Source: Paracoccaceae bacterium (GTDB taxonomy: Bacteria; Pseudomonadota; Alphaproteobacteria; Rhodobacterales; Rhodobacteraceae). From it: a stretch of DNA of 13,995 nt. Of the stretch, positions 1-4,713 are shown one piece after another. Every line of letters starts with the position of its first letter. Positions within the stretch are counted from its first letter, which is position 1. The DNA is taken from assembly GCA_015485375.1 (NCBI GenBank), contig WFTU01000385.1, forward strand, positions 1 through 13,995. Reading direction: 5' to 3'. Made by a program: the position numbers and the translations under genes. Under the pieces are notes generated by a model, which saw only the letters and a list, made by a program, of their open reading frames with translations, had not been told where the DNA came from and did no database searches.

Positions 1-288
1 GAACTCGTCGCCCGCTTCAGCGCCGCGCCCAAACCGATGTATTACCGCGAGGATTTCCTGCGCGAGAAATGGGCGCAATACCTTTCGGAACGCGGTATTG
101 CGGAAGCCGAGGTCGATCCCGACGATTTCATCCTCTGGGGTTACCGCGAGCTGCTGGAACACCGCCTGCCCCGCTACGAGGCCCTCGCCCGCCACGGCAT
201 CACCGTGGAGGCCGACGAAGTGCGCCACATCCGCGACGCCGCCGACTTCAACGACCTGATCGCAACCGCTATCGACCGGACCACCTGA
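1..288 (+). CDS. C-terminal part of an unrecognised protein (cut by the left edge)
   Basis: The frame is open from base 1 and ends at TGA 286-288, so about 95 C-terminal residues are visible. An in-frame ATG at 37 exists, but the reading frame continues upstream of it without a stop, so I treat the gene as truncated by the window and not as starting there. The segment is soluble, charged and predicted helical, with a motif around RLPRYEALARHGITVEADEV and an Asp-rich end. The pattern of an Arg/Tyr-containing helix followed by a short strand and a terminal helix resembles the C-terminus of P-loop nucleotide or shikimate kinase-like ATPases, but no Walker motif is inside the window and this is a weak inference. 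Its stop codon overlaps the metA start by one base (TGATG), indicating cotranscription and translational coupling with metA. Confidence 0.75.
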   Translation, partial: ELVARFSAAPKPMYYREDFLREKWAQYLSERGIAEAEVDPDDFILWGYRELLEHRLPRYEALARHGITVEADEVRHIRDAADFNDLIATAIDRTT

Positions 289-1217
289 TGCCCATTCGTA
301 TCCCTTCCAACCTGCCCGCCTATGACATCCTCGAAAACGAGGGCGTCAACGTCATGGCCGAGGACGTCGCCAACCGGCAGGAAATCCGCCCGCTGCAAAT
401 CGGCCTGCTCAACCTGATGCCGAAGAAAATCCAGACGGAGACCCAGTTCGCCCGCCTGATCGGTGCCTCGCCCATCCAGATCGAACTGACCCTGATCCGC
501 ATGACCGAACATGTGTCGAAAAACACCTCGGCCGAGCATATGGAGTCCTTCTATCATGCCTTTCAGGACATCAAGCACCGCAAATTCGACGGATTGATCA
601 TCACCGGCGCCCCGATCGAGCATCTGCCCTTCGAGGAGGTCTCCTACTGGGACGAAATGCAGGAGGTCATGGACTGGACCCAGACCAACGTGCTGTCCAC
701 CTTCGGCGTCTGCTGGGGCGGCATGGCGATGATCTACCACATGAACGGCGTGCCCAAACACATGATGCCGGAAAAACACTTCGGCTGTTACCGGCATAAA
801 AACCTCGCCCCCGCCTCGCACTACCTGCGCGGCTTCTCGGACGATTTCACCGTGCCGGTTTCCCGCTGGACCGAGGTGCGCGAGGAAGACGTGCGCGACA
901 TCGACAATCTCGACATCCTGATGCACTCCGACGAGGTCGGACCCTGCCTGATCGAGGATAAAAAGCACCGCGCGCTCTATATTTTCAACCATCTGGAATA
1001 CGACTCCGACACCTTGCAGCAGGAATACGAGCGCGACATTGCCAAGGGCATGGATATCGACGTGCCGCGCGACTACTTCCCGAACGACGACCCGACGCAG
1101 CCGCCCGAAAACCGCTGGCGGTCCCACGCGCACCTGCTCTACGGCAACTGGATCAACGAGATTTACCAGACCACCAACATCGACCTCGACAAAATTCTGG
1201 AGGGCGATTCCAAATGA
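288..1217 (+). CDS. metA: MetA homoserine O-acyltransferase (probably acetyl-CoA-using)
   Basis: This enzyme acylates the hydroxyl of L-homoserine, the committed step to methionine, in the cytoplasm. The protein is 309 residues, the usual MetA length. Its numbering matches the characterised enzymes: nucleophile Cys142 in the GVCWGG segment, His235 and Glu237 in FNHLEYD, and Arg249. Residue 111, in ITGAPIE, is Glu. In studied MetA proteins Glu at this site goes with acetyl-CoA and Gly (E. coli) with succinyl-CoA, so homoserine O-acetyltransferase activity is predicted despite the frequent 'succinyltransferase' annotation. The start is ATG 288, which overlaps the preceding stop by one base. The frame stays open upstream to about 69, but that extension lies inside the preceding gene, is Arg/Pro-rich and is unlike MetA. 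The 3' end overlaps ppk2 by 4 nt. Family assignment is very secure; acyl-donor choice is inferred from one residue. Confidence 0.96.
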   Translation: MPIRIPSNLPAYDILENEGVNVMAEDVANRQEIRPLQIGLLNLMPKKIQTETQFARLIGASPIQIELTLIRMTEHVSKNTSAEHMESFYHAFQDIKHRKFDGLIITGAPIEHLPFEEVSYWDEMQEVMDWTQTNVLSTFGVCWGGMAMIYHMNGVPKHMMPEKHFGCYRHKNLAPASHYLRGFSDDFTVPVSRWTEVREEDVRDIDNLDILMHSDEVGPCLIEDKKHRALYIFNHLEYDSDTLQQEYERDIAKGMDIDVPRDYFPNDDPTQPPENRWRSHAHLLYGNWINEIYQTTNIDLDKILEGDSK

Positions 1218-2095
1218 GCGAAAAACCCTTCAACGGCGCCATCACCGCCTTTTACGAATCCGAGGCCCCGTCCGAAATCCGCCTCGCCATATCCGAAAGC
1301 GGCTCCAAGGACATCCTCAACCCCGCCTACCCCTATCGCAAACGCATGAAGCGGCGCGATTACGAGGCACAGATGCAGGCCCTGCAGATCGAGATGGTCA
1401 AAATGCAGGCCTGGGCCGCCGAAACCGGCCAGCGCATCGCAATTATCTTCGAGGGCCGCGACGCCGCCGGCAAGGGCGGCACCATCAAGCGGTTTCGCGA
1501 AAACCTCAATCCGCGTATCGCCAAGGTCGTGGCGCTGGCCAAACCGACCGAAGAGGAACGCGGTCAATGGTATTTCCAGCGCTACATCCGCCATCTGCCG
1601 AACCGCGGCGAAGTCGCCTTCTTCGACCGCTCCTGGTATAACCGCGGCGTCATCGAACCGGTTTTCGGCTTCTGCACCCCCGAGCAAAAAGAACTGTTCT
1701 TCGCCCAGACCCCCGATTTCGAGCAAATGCTGCGTGACGACGGCATTATCCTGATAAAACTCTGGCTGACAGTCGGGCGCGCCGAACAGCTCCGCCGTTT
1801 CCTCGCCCGCGAGAGCGATCCGCTGAAACAGTGGAAACTGTCGGGTATCGACGTCAAAGGCCTCGGCAAATGGCATGAATATACCGCCGCCATCGGCGAA
1901 ATGTTCACCCGTACCCACTCCGAATCCTCGCCGTGGAATGTGATCCGCTCCGACGACAAACGCCGCGCCCGCATCAATGCCATGCGTCTGGTGCTGTCGC
2001 AGCTCGATTACGACGGCAAGAACCCCAATGCGGTGCAACCACCCGACCCGCTGGTCTGTGGCAATCCGTCCCTGCTCGGCCCCTCGCTTGACTGA
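1214..2095 (+). CDS. ppk2: Polyphosphate kinase 2 (PPK2 family, class I-like)
   Basis: PPK2 enzymes transfer phosphate between inorganic polyphosphate and nucleotides, typically making GTP or ATP from the diphosphate. The 293-residue protein has a P-loop GRDAAGKG (81-88) inside FEGRDAAGKGGTIKRF, a Walker B-type segment FDRSWYNRG (137-145), and the lid region around ESDPLKQWKLS (200-210). The FEGRDAAGKGG form and single-domain length fit class I PPK2, which usually favours NDP phosphorylation; class was judged by eye. ATG 1214 overlaps the metA stop (ATGA) and has a strong ribosome binding site, GGAGGG at 1199-1204, inside the end of metA. It is therefore in the same operon as metA. I see no biochemical link between polyphosphate and homoserine acylation in the sequence itself. 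The stop is followed after about 5 nt by a predicted promoter for the next gene. Confidence 0.95.
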   Translation: MSEKPFNGAITAFYESEAPSEIRLAISESGSKDILNPAYPYRKRMKRRDYEAQMQALQIEMVKMQAWAAETGQRIAIIFEGRDAAGKGGTIKRFRENLNPRIAKVVALAKPTEEERGQWYFQRYIRHLPNRGEVAFFDRSWYNRGVIEPVFGFCTPEQKELFFAQTPDFEQMLRDDGIILIKLWLTVGRAEQLRRFLARESDPLKQWKLSGIDVKGLGKWHEYTAAIGEMFTRTHSESSPWNVIRSDDKRRARINAMRLVLSQLDYDGKNPNAVQPPDPLVCGNPSLLGPSLD

Positions 2096-2100
2096 CCCGC

Positions 2101-2129
2101 TTGTTTATCGCGCCCCGCCCGCTTAGATT
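2101..2129 (+). promoter_or_regulatory. Predicted sigma70-type promoter of the TetR-family gene
   Basis: TTGTTT (2101-2106), a 17-nt spacer and TAGATT (2124-2129) fit a weak vegetative promoter. Transcription would begin about 2135-2137, right at ATG 2136. There is no convincing Shine-Dalgarno sequence between the -10 and the start codon, so the mRNA may be leaderless. Prediction from consensus similarity only. Confidence 0.4.
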
Positions 2130-2135
2130 CAGGCC

Positions 2136-2762
2136 ATGAACAACCAACCGCGCGGGCGCAAAGCCTATCATCACGGCAATCTGAAGCAGGCCCTCGTCGA
2201 GGCCACCCTTTCCCTGATCCAGGAGAAAGGCCCGACCGGATTCACCCTTGCCGAGGCCGCCCGACAGGCCGGCGTCAGCCCCGCCGCCCCCTATCGCCAT
2301 TTCAAGGGCCGCGAGGACCTGATCGCCGAGGTCGCGCGCCAAGGCTACATCCTGTTCGCCGAACAGCTCGAGACCGCCTACAACCGCGGCAAGCCCACCC
2401 CGCTCACAGCCTTCGAGGCGGTCGGGCGCGCCTATCTCGATTTTGCCCGCACCCGTCCGGGCTATTATATAGCCATGTTCGAGTCCGGCGTCTCCACCGT
2501 CGGCAACCCCGATCTCAACATGGTCGAAAACCGCGCTATGGCGGTGCTGACACAGGCGGCGGAAAACCTGTTCGAACACCTGCCGAAATCGCAACGCCCC
2601 CCCGCCACCATGGTCAGCCACCACATCTGGGCCATGTCCCACGGCGTCGTGGAACTGTTCGCGCGCGGCGAACCGGGCGGCCGCGCGCCCTTCTCGCCCG
2701 AGGAACTTCTCGAAAGCGGCATCGGCATCTATCTGCGCGGTCTCGGCGTCATTCCCGAATAA
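2136..2762 (+). CDS. TetR/AcrR-family transcriptional regulator with WHG-type C-terminal domain
   Basis: This is a 208-residue DNA-binding regulator. The N-terminal helix-turn-helix spans about residues 15-60, with the recognition part TLAEAARQAGVSPAAPYRHF (37-56). That is the typical TetR signature with Tyr-Arg-His-Phe at the end of the recognition helix. The C-terminal half contains HHIWAMSHGVVEL (about 162-174), where Trp165, His169 and Gly170 form the W-HG signature of the WHG / TetR_C_33 ligand-binding domain. The ligand cannot be read from the sequence. ATG 2136 is chosen because it follows the predicted -10 directly and gives a normal N-terminus. It has its own predicted promoter and does not overlap ppk2. 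The inverted repeat at 2807-2829, 45 nt past its stop, is one candidate binding site, but this is only proximity. Confidence 0.92.
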   Translation: MNNQPRGRKAYHHGNLKQALVEATLSLIQEKGPTGFTLAEAARQAGVSPAAPYRHFKGREDLIAEVARQGYILFAEQLETAYNRGKPTPLTAFEAVGRAYLDFARTRPGYYIAMFESGVSTVGNPDLNMVENRAMAVLTQAAENLFEHLPKSQRPPATMVSHHIWAMSHGVVELFARGEPGGRAPFSPEELLESGIGIYLRGLGVIPE

Positions 2763-2806
2763 ATTTCATCCCCGCCCCTTGCGAAACCGTTTTTCCTCCC
2801 CATCTA

Positions 2807-2829
2807 TGTTAATGTGAATAACATTTACA
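2807..2829. promoter_or_regulatory. Operator-like inverted repeat upstream of the DUF2852 gene
   Basis: TGTTAATGT (2807-2815), a 5-nt spacer GAATA and ACATTTACA (2821-2829) form an inverted repeat with 8 of 9 positions matching. It is AT-rich against a GC-rich background and lies 15 nt upstream of ATG 2845. It overlaps a TATGTT (2805-2810) that could serve as a -10 element, although the nearest -35-like TTGCGA (2779-2784) is 20 nt away, longer than ideal. The arrangement suggests a repressor operator. The binding protein is unknown; the adjacent TetR regulator is a candidate only by position. Confidence 0.5.
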
Positions 2830-2844
2830 TTGAAAGGAACCACA

Positions 2845-3243
2845 ATGAACTCTCCCGCACACCTGTTTGAACAAGGTCGGGACTGGCTCGACGGCCACGG
2901 AAAAATGGCATGGATCGCCGTAATGATCCTTGGCTTCATCTTCTTCTGGCCTGTTGGCCTCGTAACCCTCTTTTATATGATCGGAACAAATCGCATGGGA
3001 AAATGTGGAAAACATCGCGGCTGGGGCCGCCATCACCGTCGCCACGCAGGCAATATGGGCAGCACAGGCAACACCGCCTTTGATGCCTATCGTGAAGAAA
3101 CCCTGAAACGTCTGGAGGACGAACAGTCCGCTTTCCAGTCCTTCCTCGGCAACCTGCGCGCAGCGAAAGACCGCGCCGAGTTCGACGACTTCATGAACCA
3201 GCGCAAGAACGACAACGACACCGGCGACCAGGCCCCTGCCTGA
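2845..3243 (+). CDS. DUF2852 family membrane protein
   Basis: This 132-residue protein of unknown function matches my memory of DUF2852 (PF11014), a family common in Alphaproteobacteria. One clear transmembrane segment covers about 22-47, with the short FFWPVGL motif inside. A His/Arg/Gly-rich linker follows (about 52-70, GKCGKHRGWGRHHRRH). The soluble, helical tail is the conserved family signature: NTAFDAYREETLKRLEDEQ (76-94), then FLGNLRAAKDRAEFDDFM (100-117). The tail is probably a short coiled coil. ATG 2845 is preferred over an in-frame TTG at 2830 because AAAGGAA (2833-2839) is well placed before it and the TTG would fall on the operator-like repeat. Its own upstream repeat and the 82-nt gap after the TetR gene suggest a separate transcript. 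The His-rich linker might bind metal, but that is speculation. Confidence 0.85.
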   Translation: MNSPAHLFEQGRDWLDGHGKMAWIAVMILGFIFFWPVGLVTLFYMIGTNRMGKCGKHRGWGRHHRRHAGNMGSTGNTAFDAYREETLKRLEDEQSAFQSFLGNLRAAKDRAEFDDFMNQRKNDNDTGDQAPA

Positions 3244-3251
3244 TTCCGCCC

Positions 3252-3274
3252 GCCCCCGCCACTTGCGCGGGGGC
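3252..3274. other. Perfect GC stem-loop between the DUF2852 and RDD genes
   Basis: GCCCCCGC (3252-3259) pairs perfectly with GCGGGGGC (3267-3274) around a 7-nt loop. It begins 9 nt after the DUF2852 stop. No T-run follows on either strand, so it is not a standard intrinsic terminator. It could act in Rho-assisted termination or protect a transcript end. Confidence 0.5.
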
Positions 3275-3297
3275 CGAACAACACCTATTTCGGGGAC

Positions 3298-3753
3298 ATG
3301 ATGACCTATTCGCAAACAATATATCCCGGCCTGCCTGATCCTGATCTGGACCGGCAATTTTATGAAAGCGTGCCCTCGCGGCGTCTGCTGGCATGGGTGA
3401 TCGACAGCGTGATCACCTTTATCCTCACGCTGCTTCTGGCGCTGGTTTCCTTCGGTCTGGGCTTTTTCATCTTCCCGATGATGTGGCTGGTGATCGGTTT
3501 CTTCTATCGCGTCGCAAGCATCGCCACCGCCTCGGCCACGCCGGGCATGCGCCTTGTGGGGATCGAGTTTCGCGACCGCGAGGGCAATCCCCTCTCGCCC
3601 GGCCTCGCGCTGGCCCATACGGCGATCTTTACCTTCGCCAGCGGCATGATGATCCTGCAGCTGATCAGCATCGGCCTGATCCTCGGCACCCGCTACCAGC
3701 AGAGCCTGCAGGACATGATCCTCGGCACCACGGCCATCAACCGTCCGGCGTAA
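3298..3753 (+). CDS. RDD family integral membrane protein
   Basis: This is a 151-residue membrane protein of the RDD family (PF06271), whose members are mostly uncharacterised and in some cases linked to ion exchange. The family signature is visible: SRRLLAWVIDS (27-37) supplies the Arg and first Asp at the start of the first membrane helix, and YQQSLQDMILGTTAI (133-147) supplies the late Asp. Predicted membrane segments are about 31-52, 54-72 and 105-131. TPGMRLVGIEFRDREG (81-96), a conserved RDD element, lies between helices two and three. Two ATGs stand in tandem at 3298 and 3301. The GGGGA at 3292-3296 is only 1 nt from the first and 4 nt from the second, so translation from 3301 is as likely as from 3298. 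It follows DUF2852 after 54 nt, which includes the strong GC hairpin. Confidence 0.88.
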   Translation: MMTYSQTIYPGLPDPDLDRQFYESVPSRRLLAWVIDSVITFILTLLLALVSFGLGFFIFPMMWLVIGFFYRVASIATASATPGMRLVGIEFRDREGNPLSPGLALAHTAIFTFASGMMILQLISIGLILGTRYQQSLQDMILGTTAINRPA

Positions 3754-3793
3754 AGTGATCGTGTAGTATTTAGGCATTGCAAAAAATGTCCGC

Positions 3794-3831
3794 GCCTTGC
3801 TAGGGTTACAGAAACCCCAGCAAGGCTTTTT
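3794..3831 (+). terminator. Terminator-shaped hairpin abutting the bpt start codon
   Basis: GCCTTGCT (3794-3801) pairs with AGCAAGGC (3819-3826). After a single A/C mismatch, GGGTT (3803-3807) pairs with AACCC (3813-3817) around a 5-nt loop. TTTTT follows at 3827-3831, giving the shape of a Rho-independent terminator whose T-run ends one base before ATG 3833. The AAGG at 3822-3825, the only Shine-Dalgarno-like sequence for bpt, sits in the 3' arm. It may end upstream (RDD) transcripts while bpt is transcribed from a start inside or after the hairpin. A weak TTGCAA at 3777-3782 followed 18 nt later by TAGGGT at 3801-3806 would allow that. It may otherwise gate bpt translation. Confidence 0.65.
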
Positions 3832-3832
3832 C

Positions 3833-4657
3833 ATGCGCCACACCCTGCCAGAAGCGCCCCAGTTCTATGTGACGGCCCCGCAAACCTGCCCGTATCTCGA
3901 CGGACAGGTAGAGCGCAAGCTGTTCACCGCGCTTTACGGCGACGAGGCCCGCATCCTCAACGACGGCCTGTCGCAACAGGGTTTCCGCCGCTCGCAAAAC
4001 GTCCTCTACCGGCCAAGCTGCCCGGGCTGCAACGCCTGCATGTCGGCCCGCGTCCGTGTTCGGGACTTCACCCCGACGCGCAGCCAGAAACGCATCCTGA
4101 AACGCAACGCCAGGGTCTGGCGCGAGGTCAAAACGCCATGGGCCTCCGAGGAACACTATGATCTGTTCCGCCGCTACCTCGGCAGCCGTCACGCCGACGG
4201 CGGCATGGCCGGCATGGATATTTTCGAATTCGCGGCCATGATCGAGGAAACCCCCGTCCTGACCCGCATCGTCGAATACTATGAAAAGGACGAGGACGGC
4301 ACCGACACGCTAATCGCCGCCTGCCTGACCGACGTGCTGGCCGACGGCCTGTCGCTGGTCTACTCCTTCTTCGACCCCGCACTGGATGCGCGCAGCCTCG
4401 GCACCTTCATCATCCTCGACCATATCGAGATGGCACGCGAGGCCGACCTGCCCTATGTCTACCTCGGCTTCTGGGTGCCGGGCAGCCGCAAGATGTCCTA
4501 CAAGGCCAAATTCCGCCCGCTGGAGATCTTCCGTGGCGGCCACTGGCAGGAACTGGAAAACCCGCAATCCTATGAGCGCCCCGACCATCCGCTCTCCAGC
4601 GATCCGGTGTCGGAACAGGTCGCGGCCATCCACCTGCCGGACATGGAACAGAAATAA
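3833..4657 (+). CDS. bpt: Bpt aspartate/glutamate leucyltransferase (bacterial N-end rule)
   Basis: Bpt transfers leucine from Leu-tRNA to proteins with N-terminal Asp or Glu, marking them for ClpS/ClpAP degradation in the cytoplasm. The protein is 274 residues from ATG 3833. The N-terminal ATE domain shows TCPYLDGQVERKLF (18-31) and NVLYRPSCPGCNAC (56-69), giving the conserved cysteines 19, 63, 66 and 69. The C-terminal GNAT-like half carries the family block YVYLGFWVPGSRKMSYKAKF. This organisation is shared with arginyltransferases (Ate), and bacterial homologues of this length are generally Bpt, which is why leucyl transfer is preferred. A TTG at 3797 would extend the frame by 12 residues but lies in the 5' arm of the hairpin and encodes nothing family-like, so ATG 3833 is chosen. 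The gene stands alone, bounded by a hairpin on each side. Confidence 0.93.
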   Translation: MRHTLPEAPQFYVTAPQTCPYLDGQVERKLFTALYGDEARILNDGLSQQGFRRSQNVLYRPSCPGCNACMSARVRVRDFTPTRSQKRILKRNARVWREVKTPWASEEHYDLFRRYLGSRHADGGMAGMDIFEFAAMIEETPVLTRIVEYYEKDEDGTDTLIAACLTDVLADGLSLVYSFFDPALDARSLGTFIILDHIEMAREADLPYVYLGFWVPGSRKMSYKAKFRPLEIFRGGHWQELENPQSYERPDHPLSSDPVSEQVAAIHLPDMEQK

Positions 4658-4689
4658 AAAACGCCCCGAAATCCCCGGGGCGTTTTTTT
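4656..4689. terminator. Bidirectional intrinsic terminator between bpt and the TRAP operon
   Basis: ACGCCCCG (4661-4668) pairs with CGGGGCGT (4676-4683) around a 7-nt loop. A run of A lies on the left (4656-4661) and seven T on the right (4683-4689), so it works as an intrinsic terminator on both strands. It starts inside the bpt stop codon and is 25 nt beyond the stop of the converging TRAP large-subunit gene, serving both. Confidence 0.92.
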
Positions 4690-4713
4690 ATTTTCAGATT
4701 TTGTGGAACCTGC

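Noticed and set aside
69..287. N-terminal extension of metA from an upstream in-frame start
   Set aside because: The extra 73 residues are Arg/Pro-rich, overlap the preceding gene in another frame, and metA numbering fits the known catalytic residues exactly from ATG 288.
174..1133. A 319-codon minus-strand open frame opposite metA
   Set aside because: Antisense shadow of metA; low-complexity Val/His/Asp-rich translation with no family features.
1163..2038. A 291-codon minus-strand open frame opposite ppk2
   Set aside because: Antisense shadow of an unambiguous PPK2 gene; no domain or ribosome binding site.
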